Source: Clostridia bacterium
GTDB taxonomy: Bacteria > Bacillota > Clostridia > Oscillospirales > Acutalibacteraceae
Reading direction: 5' to 3'
DNA: 60,412 nucleotides
NCBI GenBank assembly: GCA_017432485.1
Contig: JAFRJB010000003.1
Span: 1-60,412, forward strand
The notes below the pieces were generated by a model. The model searched no databases, was not told where the DNA came from, and worked only from the letters and a program-made list of their open reading frames with translations. Within the stretch, counting starts at the first letter, position 1. Every line of letters begins with the position of its first letter. Of the stretch, positions 6,901-16,000 are shown one piece after another. The position numbers and the translations under genes are program-made.

Positions 6901-9895
6901 ACACAGATAAGTTAGACGATGTATCCTGTGCAGTTATCAAACAATCAATGTGATCCAAATCATAATAATCAAACCCTTGGTAGAAAGAGAAAGTAGCACC
7001 ATCCGCAAGAATGAGTTCCACATCGCCGGAAATGGTCATTGCATTGCGCGATTGAATATTGCTCTCCACCACATACCGACCGGCTGTCAGTTCCAAATTT
7101 GTATGCGTTAAGCGGCGCGCAGTGACCGTTTTCTCTGCGCCGTCACGGTCTATATATGTGGCCTGTGTAACAGGGAGATACACGGCTTCGAAGGTTCTTT
7201 CGCGATTAGACACGCCAATGTCTTCACCGGCACCGGCATAGTAGGCGCCGCTCTCACTCCAACAAACAAATTCCATCCCCTCCGGCGCGTGGGTACTTAC
7301 AGGCGCTTTGATAGTACCGCTCACGGGACCGGATTGTTTAAAAGTAACCTGATTTCCGTTTGCATCCTGCTCAACAAAGGTGATTTCACGCATCACAGCA
7401 GAACACCCGCAAACGGTGCAAACATTATTTTCATCCCAATCATGATAACCGGCACCGGAGTAAATACGCAATTCACATTCGGTACACTGCGGTACATGTA
7501 AAGTGTCGCTATCATACACCCACTTGCGATTATTATGCTCACAGGGGAAAAGGTACATATATTTTGCAACCTTTGCCGCAGTGTAGCGGTCATCGCCGTG
7601 ATAGCGCGCAGTATGGCTTTTATCGGAGCCGGCATCACAAAGCAGGGTTGGGTCGAATGACCTTGTTATACTGTAAGTATAAAATATACCATTGCCGCCT
7701 TGACCGATTGCTACCGCCTTACCGTCACTGCCGGCAAAGGCCTCTACGGTAGTGTTTGAACCGTTGATTTCAATATTGGTTTCGTTGCCGTCTTCACCGT
7801 TGCCGATACCTGCGCCATATCCTTTACCTTCGGCATAAATATTGGAGTTTAAAATGGTAATCTTACCGCCATCGCCGCCTTCGCCGCCGCCGATGGCTGC
7901 CGCATCTTCACCGGCATAGGCTTTCACGGTAGAACCGGTAATGCTAATATTACCGCCGTCACCGTTATCGCCACCGCCGATGCCTGCCGCATAGGGGCCG
8001 CCGTGTACCGTTACATTCGAGTTGTTTTGAATGACTATCGTGCCGCCGTCACCGTCCTCACCGCCGCCGATACCCGCGCCGTCACAATTTCTGTGTTCGC
8101 GAATGCTCATTTCATCGTGCGGTTCTTCAAGGTAATAGTAAAGTGCTCTATCGGCAATCACCGTGGAGTGGTCAATCGTGATATTGCCGCCGCTCACATC
8201 ATCGCCGCCACCGATGGAGGCAGCATATTCGCCGCCGTTTGCCGTGACTTTGGAATCGGTAATCGTGATGTCCGGTGCGCTGTCGACCTCATTGCCGGTG
8301 CCGATGGCTGCTGCATCATCACCGGAGGCAGCGTCAATCGTAGAATTTTTAATATCAATGGTAACCTTGTTATCGGCTTCATCGCCGGTACCGATAGCGG
8401 CACCGTAATCACCGCTTTCCGCCGTTACCGTGCTGTTTTCAATGGTAATGGTATCGATATCGCCCTCTTCACCGCTGCCGATGGCAGCCGAATAATTGCC
8501 GGATTTGGCTGTCACATTACTGTTTTGAATGGTAATGGAAGAAACACTGCCGCCGCACGAACCGCCGCCGATGCCGCAACCGGATTGGTCAGCGCCAAAG
8601 CCATCCACAATCAAAGCTAAAAGCCCCAAAAACACACCGACAACCGATTCCCCATGGTCAGAGGGATTCGGATTCGTTTTGTTTAAACATTTTAAAATAT
8701 CATCTGAGGCATCCGCCATGCTGTTATAATTAGAGGAACAGGCGAATACATTAGCATTTTCAATGTGAATGGTGCCGCCGTTGCCGCCATCCGCGCCACC
8801 GCCAATGCCGGCGCCGCCTTCGGTGGACGAGGCAACAATCGTACCGCCGGAAATATTGATTTGCGAGGCACTGGCTTCCTTGCCGGCGCCGATACCGGCA
8901 CCGTTGCGAGAGGTTGCCACTACAACGCCACCGGAAATATCAATCGTTCCACCCTGGTTTTGTTCTAAACCGCTGCCAATACCGGCACCGGTATAGCCTT
9001 CTGCATACGCGACTGTATTAATATCGCCACCATAAATATGTATCGGTCCGTTTTTGCCTCTTTGACCGCCGCCGATACCGGCACCGGTGCTGCACTGTGC
9101 CTTAATCGTGCCGCCGTAAATACCGATACCGTCCTTGCCGCTGTTACCTTCTATCCCGCTACCGATGCTCGCGCCGCCCCAACTTTTGGCATCAATGTCG
9201 CCGCCGTATATTTGGATGGCTTCCAGCTCAAAGCGGCTTGCAGGTCCATGATAACCGCCGCCGATTGCCGCACCCGAGCCGGCTTGTTGCTGGCAAGTCA
9301 CATGACCGCCGTAAATGCGCGTCATGCCGCCGCCTCTTCCTTCGGCACCGCCGATACAGGCGCCGGTACCGCTTAAATAAGTTAAATCAATGGTGCCGCC
9401 GTAAACCGTGATATTGCCGCAATTTTCCCCTTTCACACCGCCAATGAGCGCGCACTCATGGTCATAGGTGCCATCGGAAAAATGAATGTTGGCATATATT
9501 TTGCCGGTATCGTTTGCCTGCCCGTAAATATACAAATTACCGTCGGCTTTGATGTTAATACCTTTTTGCAAGTTCATCGTCACACCATCGCACAAAATCA
9601 GGTGTACCTCACCGCTCGCCACTATCATACGAGAGCCGACCGTGCAATTTTTTGAAACCACATACCAGCCCGGCGCAAGCGATGTGCCTGTCACATCGCT
9701 CCAATCCGTATAATCGGTACAGGTTTTTTCGGTTTCAAGAATGCGTTCCTGCTCCGTTTGCGCCTCCGGATTCCACGCGCGCTCAATATAACTGACGGCA
9801 GTCGCTGCCGCAGCGGAAAAAGGAATAGCGGTAAACGCACCCAGTGCGATAATAACCGCTAAAAGAATACTCAAAGGTTTTTGAAATCGATGCAT
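3974..9895 (-). CDS. Giant secreted solenoid-type surface protein
   Basis: A 1973-residue protein with a signal peptide (HRFQKPLSILLAVIIALGAF, cleavage near SAAAA). I chose the ATG at 9895 because AGGAGG lies 5 nt upstream and it starts the signal peptide; the ATG at 9940 has no ribosome site. A module (APGWYVVS..., then LILCDG/LILADG) occurs three times, near residues 60, 930 and 1370. The first copy is followed by about 500 residues of GAGIGGG-type turns alternating with IxIxNSxVxA strands, as in right-handed beta-helix carbohydrate-binding proteins. Later parts carry W.AG..L.TDENV..G repeats (InlB B-repeat-like) and paired CxxC segments. There is no sorting signal, dockerin or S-layer domain at the C terminus, so retention is unexplained. 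Glycan or surface binding is an inference. Confidence 0.8.
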   Translation of the reverse strand: MHRFQKPLSILLAVIIALGAFTAIPFSAAAATAVSYIERAWNPEAQTEQERILETEKTCTDYTDWSDVTGTSLAPGWYVVSKNCTVGSRMIVASGEVHLILCDGVTMNLQKGINIKADGNLYIYGQANDTGKIYANIHFSDGTYDHECALIGGVKGENCGNITVYGGTIDLTYLSGTGACIGGAEGRGGGMTRIYGGHVTCQQQAGSGAAIGGGYHGPASRFELEAIQIYGGDIDAKSWGGASIGSGIEGNSGKDGIGIYGGTIKAQCSTGAGIGGGQRGKNGPIHIYGGDINTVAYAEGYTGAGIGSGLEQNQGGTIDISGGVVVATSRNGAGIGAGKEASASQINISGGTIVASSTEGGAGIGGGADGGNGGTIHIENANVFACSSNYNSMADASDDILKCLNKTNPNPSDHGESVVGVFLGLLALIVDGFGADQSGCGIGGGSCGGSVSSITIQNSNVTAKSGNYSAAIGSGEEGDIDTITIENSTVTAESGDYGAAIGTGDEADNKVTIDIKNSTIDAASGDDAAAIGTGNEVDSAPDITITDSKVTANGGEYAASIGGGDDVSGGNITIDHSTVIADRALYYYLEEPHDEMSIREHRNCDGAGIGGGEDGDGGTIVIQNNSNVTVHGGPYAAGIGGGDNGDGGNISITGSTVKAYAGEDAAAIGGGEGGDGGKITILNSNIYAEGKGYGAGIGNGEDGNETNIEINGSNTTVEAFAGSDGKAVAIGQGGNGIFYTYSITRSFDPTLLCDAGSDKSHTARYHGDDRYTAAKVAKYMYLFPCEHNNRKWVYDSDTLHVPQCTECELRIYSGAGYHDWDENNVCTVCGCSAVMREITFVEQDANGNQVTFKQSGPVSGTIKAPVSTHAPEGMEFVCWSESGAYYAGAGEDIGVSNRERTFEAVYLPVTQATYIDRDGAEKTVTARRLTHTNLELTAGRYVVESNIQSRNAMTISGDVELILADGATFSFYQGFDYYDLDHIDCLITAQDTSSNLSVYGQTQQTGTLLLGKRHTVLTDFAQYGGVVDSETGFFESTKNCVISGGTFKAAVLVCDRAAILGGNATIGNMPLNKSLQLAWQQKSDRIHFDSLESENTSVVANQAFCDENGNVYKGTLSAEQVSALQGKTLMPYVEHNYAEPEWVWLDEYTNAQAVFRCKDCEEEQTISAKVTWEDEGNSRTAHAVCTFNGDTYTDTRTVNIMWNITAAQTEHGTISADKAHAKAGEPVCITTTPDEGYVLDALEVSDSEGGHIEVENNKFKMPESDVSITASFKITTHTVRWVAGAQTLETDENVPYGTTPEYNGATPASYFDGEAEYVFAGWSPAVAPVTEDAVYTATYAASGKIRVPYINENGTQSIATAAILTGSETVLESGWYVARSEINYQDKLKISEGVKLILADGAHLRVHHFDYADANKLCTLRVFAQSGKTGSMQIQHNSSLTGIDIYGGNVNLPFMLTMSAGFYAGNIEIGNLFVPQDAGSITLGCANDDDRIKIGTLNNGTVAVVQGQTLYDGKALYSGSLSSAQVSALDGKTLRKAPRYTVRWMIGDTLAETDENVLVTSTPSFDSTLPATYIEGQTHYCFSGWSDGEKVYAPDALPAVSADVTYTAVYTQGEHDYGEPVWNWAADCSSATAVFTCSLCQRCEAVDAVVTPLADGKTYRATAIFNGEEYSNTKEMATVHRNGASLTLNDGVSLNVYLDADSYGLEAGKAVVKLTYNHNADIGKEKNITTDIIALGEAAKYMKSGDTYSGTYKFSFRMAPAQFADDITIGLYASAEVAEPVFTATTNVKAKCEQVKTLAEKNDAYASLAALCAALEDYCIASQVYFAYDAPQAPAYNNLAVTTMAADDMEVPETSVGIPATGFSFTVVSALEVNIFYSGTLKVPGVSIASAKGSDSVRAEVTEKGNRNCINIKGIASGNMDNLVTVNTTAGDVTLAATNIAKAIAASTNNTDYANLARALYLYSVQASRYFGC

Positions 9896-9958
9896 ACATA
9901 CCTCCTGCGCCGTAACCGACAGCATAAATGGCTTTTTCATAAAACTTTTATCAAAATA

Positions 9959-9987
9959 ATTTTATATCATTTTTTCTTTTATTGCAA
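9959..9987 (-). promoter_or_regulatory. Probable promoter of the solenoid protein gene
   Basis: On the minus strand, TTGCAA (9982-9987) and TAAAAT (9959-9964) have a 17-bp spacer in an AT-rich region about 60 bp before the chosen start codon. Confidence 0.6.
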
Positions 9988-10002
9988 TAATATTTAATTA
10001 AT

Positions 10003-11058
10003 TTAAGTGGCTTGCGATGAGGCTACGCCGTAAAAATTGCTCTCCCACGCCGGGATATACGGGTGGTGGCAGAAGTAGAAGCGGTAGGCGGGGCAGAGCT
10101 CGTGAATTTGCAGCGGGAGCGCGAACAAATCTTCACTGCGGTGGTAAGCGCAGATGTAGAGTTTGGGCAAATAGGCTTGTAAGGTCTGCTTCGCGCCGGC
10201 GATTGCCTTCGCTTCGCTGCCTTCTATATCCATTTTTAAGAGGGTAATCGGCTCTTTTAGGAGCGCATCGACACTCGTGAGTTTGACCTCCACACCCTTA
10301 ACACCCACCGTGGAATTGCGGCTCGCTTCGGCGCCGAAGCGGGCGGTTGCCTCCTTATCCCACGCGCCGAGGTTAAAAGTTTGCACATCGCGCAATCCCG
10401 CGCAGTTGCGCTCTAATTTTTTGTAGTTTTTAGGGTCGGGCTCCAGCGCGATAATGCTTTGGTAGCCCGGGTCTGCCGCAATAAATTCGCGCACGGTATC
10501 ACCGTCATACGCGCCTAAATCAACAATGCGCTCGCCCTGTAGTTGCAGTAACTCACGATACACCTTCTCTTTTTCAAAAAAGGGTTTTAACAGTTCAATA
10601 TCGCCGCCGATTTTAAAGTTGATGATGCGCTCGTAACAGTCTTTTGACGCTTTATCGATAAGTAAATCATAGACCTTTTCAAAATCTTCGCGGTGCAGCT
10701 CGTAAAAGGCTTTACTAAAGCGCGTAATACCTGCCACCGGCACATCGGGCGCAAGCACGGTGTGCGCCTTTGCCAACTCGAATATGCGCGCGAGCATCTC
10801 CGGGCGGCTTGTGGCAAACGCCACCACAATCACAAAGTCCTCAAGCTGCGCTTTAATTTCGCTGTATTTTTTGACCGGCATACCGCGAAACGACTGCCCG
10901 CGCACAAAATCATCGCTCGCAAAGATACCGGCACAGGCAATGCCCTTTTCGGCAAAGATGTCTAAAATCTTGTCGGCGCCGTTGCCCATGCCGTAAAGCA
11001 CAATCGGCTTGGCGGCGGTTTTTAATTTGTCCCACACATTCATTTCATAAATATTCAT
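10003..11058 (-). CDS. FkbM-family SAM-dependent methyltransferase
   Basis: A 351-residue protein. The N-terminal part resembles a nucleotide-binding fold (VLYGMGNGADKIL, residues about 20-32). The C-terminal half is an FkbM methyltransferase domain with motif I IVDLGAYDGDT (about residue 177), the acidic IALEPDPKNY and LLKMDIEGSEAKAI. FkbM proteins methylate sugars or other small molecules; the substrate cannot be read from sequence. Start choice is uncertain: GGGAG lies only 1 nt before the ATG at 11058, and a second in-frame ATG lies five codons later. It is transcribed divergently from the YdcF gene. Confidence 0.8.
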   Translation of the reverse strand: MNIYEMNVWDKLKTAAKPIVLYGMGNGADKILDIFAEKGIACAGIFASDDFVRGQSFRGMPVKKYSEIKAQLEDFVIVVAFATSRPEMLARIFELAKAHTVLAPDVPVAGITRFSKAFYELHREDFEKVYDLLIDKASKDCYERIINFKIGGDIELLKPFFEKEKVYRELLQLQGERIVDLGAYDGDTVREFIAADPGYQSIIALEPDPKNYKKLERNCAGLRDVQTFNLGAWDKEATARFGAEASRNSTVGVKGVEVKLTSVDALLKEPITLLKMDIEGSEAKAIAGAKQTLQAYLPKLYICAYHRSEDLFALPLQIHELCPAYRFYFCHHPYIPAWESNFYGVASSQAT

Positions 11059-11078
11059 ACTCCCATTATAGCCGAAAG

Positions 11079-11107
11079 TTGCAAAAATGCAAAATGTTTA
11101 CTATAAT
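11079..11107 (+). promoter_or_regulatory. Promoter of the second YdcF gene
   Basis: TTGCAA (11079-11084), a 17-bp spacer and TATAAT (11102-11107). Transcription should begin near 11114, which excludes the upstream ATG at 11110 as start and supports 11143. Confidence 0.7.
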
Positions 11108-11142
11108 AAATGAAAGCATCACTTTTTGAAAAGAGGTACGGC

Positions 11143-11607
11143 ATGCAAGCAGATTACCTGTTGATCTTAGGCGGCCCGCTGGAGGGCGATAAGCCGAGCG
11201 AACTGCTCTACGAGCGCATTAAAACCGCCGCGGAATACTTAAACGAGCACCCCGACATGAAGGCGGTCTGCTCGGGCGGCATAAAAGGCAAACACCAAAA
11301 GCTTTCCGAAGCGCAGATCATGAAAAACGCCCTGCTGGAGTTGGGCATTGCAGAAGAGCGCATTCTCCTTGAGGAAAAAGCCAAAACCACCTTGCAGAAC
11401 TTTCGCTACACCAAGGAATTGGTCGGCGCGGATGCCAAGGTGATTTATGTCACCAGCGCCTTTCACATCTGGCGCAGTACCTATATTATGGAAAAAGCGG
11501 GGGTCAATTACATCCCGCTGCCGGCACCTGACGGTGACCACTCGCTGGGCTTTCGCATCCGCGAGCTGTTTTTAAAAGGTTTAGTCAAAATCGGGATTAT
11601 CATTTAA
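11143..11607 (+). CDS. YdcF-family (DUF218) protein, soluble form
   Basis: A 154-residue protein consisting only of the YdcF-type domain: YLLILGGPL at the N terminus, ERI..AA.YL, VCSGG, LSEAQIM, E.KA.TT..N and VTSAFH.WR. It has no membrane segment, unlike the paralogue at 385-1158. The ATG at 11143 has AGAGG 6 nt upstream and lies downstream of the predicted transcription start. Biochemical role unknown; the conserved Ser/His/Asn positions fit a nucleotide- or SAM-binding pocket reported for E. coli YdcF. Confidence 0.8.
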   Translation: MQADYLLILGGPLEGDKPSELLYERIKTAAEYLNEHPDMKAVCSGGIKGKHQKLSEAQIMKNALLELGIAEERILLEEKAKTTLQNFRYTKELVGADAKVIYVTSAFHIWRSTYIMEKAGVNYIPLPAPDGDHSLGFRIRELFLKGLVKIGIII

Positions 11608-11609
11608 CA

Positions 11610-11647
11610 AAAGCAAAGCGGCGCTAAGCGCCGCTTTGCTTTATTTT
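11610..11647. terminator. Terminator after the second YdcF gene
   Basis: A GC-rich stem (AAAGCAAAGCGGCG/CGCCGCTTTGCTTT) is followed by TATTTTTAT, 3 bp after the stop codon. Confidence 0.85.
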
Positions 11648-11758
11648 TATAGTGTGTAATTTAAACGTTTGTACACCGAAAACAGTACTGTTGATTGCGC
11701 AAATGATCACGCTCTCTTGTGCTTTTTTCAGCACCTTCCACTGCTTCCTGTTTGACAA

Positions 11759-12358
11759 CTATTCCTCCTGCCTGGTGCCGCATTTTCCGCAAAACAGGTT
11801 GCCCTCTATAAGCGGCTCTCCGCATTTCTTGCAACATGCTGCCTGCTTTTGCGGCTCTGCTTCTTTTTCATTCGGCTCTGTCGGCACAGCTTCTCCGCAA
11901 TGAATGCAGAACATATCGCCTTCTTCAATGCGCTTTCCGCAATGCGGGCATGGTTTCCCTTCCCCCGACACCGGTTCCGGCTGTTCATATTGCGTTGCAT
12001 TGCCAAACTGCATACCGCACACCTCGCAAACAAGTGCAAGTTCCGAAACCTCTGCTCCGCAGGCAGGGCAAGTTTTAAGTTTTTTTAATCTCTGTATTTG
12101 TGCTTTATATTCATCTATCCTCTGATATGCTTGCCGAATTTCCTGTATAAAAGGCTGAAATACTTCCTCCGCCTTGTCTTCGGCAGCATACATTTCATAA
12201 TACTTTTTGCCAATTTCGGCAAAAATATCATTAATGTTCCTTTCTTCTGCCGAAACGGAAGAATTGAGCTTGACAACGTCTGCCATGTCTTTTGTTTTGC
12301 TCACGGCTATGTGGCCGCCCTGAGAAATCTTTTTTCCTATTTCATTAAAAATTGCCAT
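11759..12358 (-). CDS. Zinc-ribbon protein, soluble
   Basis: A 199-residue protein. The N-terminal half (about 1-110) is helical and charged, with a likely coiled coil ending at IQRLKKLK. The C-terminal half carries three CxxC-x(n)-CxxC zinc ribbons (CPACG...CEVCG, CPHCG...CIHCG, CKKCG...CGKCG). I chose the ATG at 12358 because GGGGAGG lies 5-6 nt upstream; an upstream extension would run into the preceding gene. It follows another zinc-ribbon gene by 19 bp, probably in one transcript with the Ig-like giant. Function unknown; such proteins often act as scaffolds or regulators. Confidence 0.75.
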   Translation of the reverse strand: MAIFNEIGKKISQGGHIAVSKTKDMADVVKLNSSVSAEERNINDIFAEIGKKYYEMYAAEDKAEEVFQPFIQEIRQAYQRIDEYKAQIQRLKKLKTCPACGAEVSELALVCEVCGMQFGNATQYEQPEPVSGEGKPCPHCGKRIEEGDMFCIHCGEAVPTEPNEKEAEPQKQAACCKKCGEPLIEGNLFCGKCGTRQEE

Positions 12359-12377
12359 TTTTTCCTCCCCCCAAACG

Positions 12378-12965
12378 CTATTTCTTTCCGCATTTGTAAC
12401 ACTCGCCATTTTTACAGTAAGTACATGGCATATCTCCAAGCAATCCGTTGCCCTTTGGCATCATATGGTCACCACCGCATTGCTTACATCCACCTGTTCC
12501 ATGACATACACTGCAAGTGCTACCGCCACCGGAAGAGGAACTTCCACCGGTGCCGTAATTATAACTACCCCCGGCACTACTGTAAGGCGTAACACCCGGA
12601 TAAGAGGATGTACCTTCGGATTTTTTTGTAATTGATTTAATAATGCCTCCTGCGACCAAAAGAACAACTAAAACAGCTGCCGCAGCCGCAACAATCCGAA
12701 TTGTTGATTTCTTGCCTGCTTGTTTTCTTCGAATGGCAGCAGTTCTTTGCTGCTGTGTTGCAACCATACTCAAATCTGCTCCGCAACCAGCACAAAACTG
12801 CGCATTACCAAGATTGACTTTTTGGCAAGCCGGGCATCGTTTGCTTCCAACCGGTTGTGCTTGAGGGCGTATGGGCATAGGCGTTCTATTCTCAAACGAA
12901 CAGCCGCAACCGGCGCAAAACCTCGCTGTATCTGCATTATTCTTTCCACATTTTGGACAAAACAT
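12378..12965 (-). CDS. Zinc-ribbon membrane protein
   Basis: A 195-residue protein: two zinc ribbons at the N terminus (CPKCG...CAGCG and CPACQ...CAGCG), one transmembrane helix (IRIVAAAAAVLVVLLVAGGI, about residues 89-108), a Gly/Ser/Tyr-rich linker, and a C-terminal cysteine cluster with several CxxC/CxxCxG pairs reminiscent of the DnaJ zinc centre. It starts 38 bp after the stop of the Ig-like giant with AAGGAGA in the gap and no terminator, so the three genes may form an operon. Role unknown. Confidence 0.75.
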   Translation of the reverse strand: MFCPKCGKNNADTARFCAGCGCSFENRTPMPIRPQAQPVGSKRCPACQKVNLGNAQFCAGCGADLSMVATQQQRTAAIRRKQAGKKSTIRIVAAAAAVLVVLLVAGGIIKSITKKSEGTSSYPGVTPYSSAGGSYNYGTGGSSSSGGGSTCSVCHGTGGCKQCGGDHMMPKGNGLLGDMPCTYCKNGECYKCGKK

Positions 12966-13003
12966 CCTTTTTGTTCTCCTTTTCCTTTATCTATTTTTTA
13001 AAA

Positions 13004-16000
13004 CTACGAGACTACCTGTCCGTAGTTTTCTGCCTTAAGCAGCAAATTCACATCGTTGACATTGACCACACCGTTGCGGTCGGCATCGGCGCGCGCATTT
13101 GCCGCCTGTGCCGTATTAAAGCCGTAGTTTGCGCTCGCGATGACAATGGAAACATCGGCAAAGTCAATGTAGCCGTCTTCATTGACATCGGCGCGCTGTT
13201 TTTCGCTCTCATATTTCTTGACAGTGATTTCATAGCTTGCGCTGACCTGCTTGTCACCTTCGCTGTAAGTAACAGTCACGGTCTGCGTGCCGATACTCTC
13301 CATATCGTAGCCCGAGAAGGTGACTGCTGTGCTCACATCGTGGCGGCTGCCGTCGGCATACTGCGCGAGTGCCTTTAAGCCGGTGCTCTCAAAGCTGTCG
13401 CCCTGTGTAAACTCGGTCGGGTAGTCGCCGGAAAGGGTTAAGGCGGTCGGATAATTGCTGACCATCACGGTGAAGGTGTCGCTGAGCACTTCGCCCTTGA
13501 CATTGGTGTAGTTGACCGTTACGGTCTGCCTGCCAAGCCTCTGCGGATTAAATGCCGCAATGCTCAGTGCGCTGCTTTCGGCAGCTTGCGTCGCGCCGTT
13601 TGCCATCACAAGATTGGCACTTAACCCGGTCAAGTCCAAATCCTCGCCGTAGTAGTAATTGGTCTTATCGGGCGCGGTGACAATCGATAAAGCACTTTCG
13701 TAGTTGCTCACCGTCACCGTAAAGCTGCCGCTTAAAGTCGTATTTTTCGCGCTCTTATACATCACGCTCACATTTTGGCTGCCAAGCCTTGTGGAGGAAT
13801 AGCCGAAGACAATCAACGCCTCGGGGTTAACTTCCATTGTACTGTTGTCCGCCATCAGCGCTGTTGCGCCCAAACCGGCAGTATCCAGGCTCTCGCCGTA
13901 GTAATAGTCGGTCTTGGTCGGCGGGGTGACCGTAATGGATTTTTCGTAGTTATTGACAATGACTACAAAGGTATCTTTGAGCACTTCACCGGTTTCGGAA
14001 GTGAAGGAAACGGTGATGGTCTGCTCGCCGAGTTTGCGGGAATTGTAGCCGCTGTAGCGCAGTTTCGAGGGGTCAATCGGCGTGCTTTCGCCGGCTGCCG
14101 ATGTCAGGGTAGCGCTAATACCGGAGGTGTTTAAACTCTCGCCGTAGAAATACACCACTTTGGTCGGCGGAATGACATTTAAGCCTGTCGCAAAATTGCT
14201 GACAGTGACGGTAAAGCTATCCGTAAAGGTGCCTTTAGAAGAAGTGTAACTGACTGTCACGGTCTGCTCGCCGAGTGTGTCTTTATCATAGCCCGTAAGG
14301 GTAATTTCATTTTCGGAAAGGGTTTTTTGGGAACCGTCCGCCATCGTGGCTTTGACCACCATACCTGCCGTGCTGAGCTCTTCACCCAAGTAGTATTCGG
14401 TGCGCGCCGGCGGGGTGACACTAATGCCGGTTTCGTAATTGGTCACTGTCACGGTGAAACTGCCGCTGAGCACTTCACCTTTGACATTGGTGTAGCTGAC
14501 ACTGATACTCTGCTGCCCCACCTGTGTGGCGGAATAGCCGGTAACTGTCAGCGCCGCGGGGGCAGCCTCTGTGCTGCTGCCGTCTGCCCAAGTGAGCGCC
14601 GCAATCATTCCGGCAGTATCCAGTTCTTCGCCGTATTCGTAAGTGGTCTTGGTCGGTGCGCTGACCGCCAGGGCGGTTTCGTAGTTAACCACCATCACGG
14701 TGAAGCTGTCGCCGAGCACTTCACCCTTCGCCGACACATACGAAACAGGGATGGTTTGCATGCCCGTTGTCAGCGGGTCGAAAGCACCGACGACTAAATC
14801 AGTAAGGGCTGCGGTCTGCTCGCTGCCGTCTGCCATTGTGAGTACGCCGCTCAACCCGGCGGATTCCAATCCCTCGCCGTAGTAGTAATCTCTCTTTTCC
14901 GGCGGCGTAATGTGCAGTGCGGTTTCAAAGTTTTCTACTGTTACGCTAAAGGTCTCCTGTAATGTGCCGCCTTTGACCGTGGTATACGCCACCGTAACCG
15001 CTTGCTCACCGAGCACCTGCGGGTTAAACCCGCTCACGCGCATCTGCTCCTGTAAAAGGACTGTTTCGCTGCCGTCTGCCCAGCGCACTGTCCCGCTCAT
15101 GCCGGCGGTATTGAGTGCCTCGCCGTAGAAATAGCTTGTCTTGGTCGGCGGGGTCACGGTAAGTGTGGTTTCGTAGTTGACAACATTTACAGTGAAACTG
15201 CCGCTAATGGGGTCGCCCTTCGCACCGACAATATTCAAAGTGATTGTCTGGCTGCCCGGGCGGGTATTATCAAAAGCGGAAAGGGTATATTCTTCCGGTG
15301 TTAAGTCGCGTTCGCTACCGTCCGCCATTACGGCTTTGGCGCTCAAGCCCGTCAGGCTCAACGCTTCGCCGTAGTAATAGGTCACCTTAGTCGGCGGAGT
15401 CAAATCCACTGCTGTTTCAAAGTTTGCCACCGTGACAGAGAAGGTGTCGCTGAGTACATCGCCTTTGGCGCCGGTGTAACTGACCGCAACGGTCTGTTCG
15501 CCCAGCTGCTGCGGGTTGTAGCCGTTCACCTGCAAATCGCCGGGCTCCGCCTGGTGGCGCGAACCGTCCGCCATCGTTACAATGGCTGTCATGCCGGAAA
15601 TATCCAAGTTATCGCCATAGAAATAATCGGTCTTGCTCGGTGCCGACACGGCAATCGCACTCTCGAAATTGGCAACGGTGACCGCGAAAGTATCGCGCAA
15701 TACTGCGCCTGTCACCGCGCAGGGGTATGTCACACTCACGGTTTGGGTGCCGAGCGTGTGGGCATCATAGCCCGAAAGGTTGTAGCCGGAAGTGAGCGCG
15801 CGGGTGCTGCCGTCCGCCATCGTGGCAGTGACAGTCATCCCGGCAGTCTCTAAAGCATCGCCGTAGTAATACGCGGTTTTGGTCGGTGCCGTGACCGCGA
15901 TGGAAACTTCGTAATTGGTGGTCGTTACGGTATAGGTCGCCGTAAAGCTGCTGCCTTTGTAGGTATAGCCGACCGTAACGGTCTGCTCGCCCGCCTGCTT

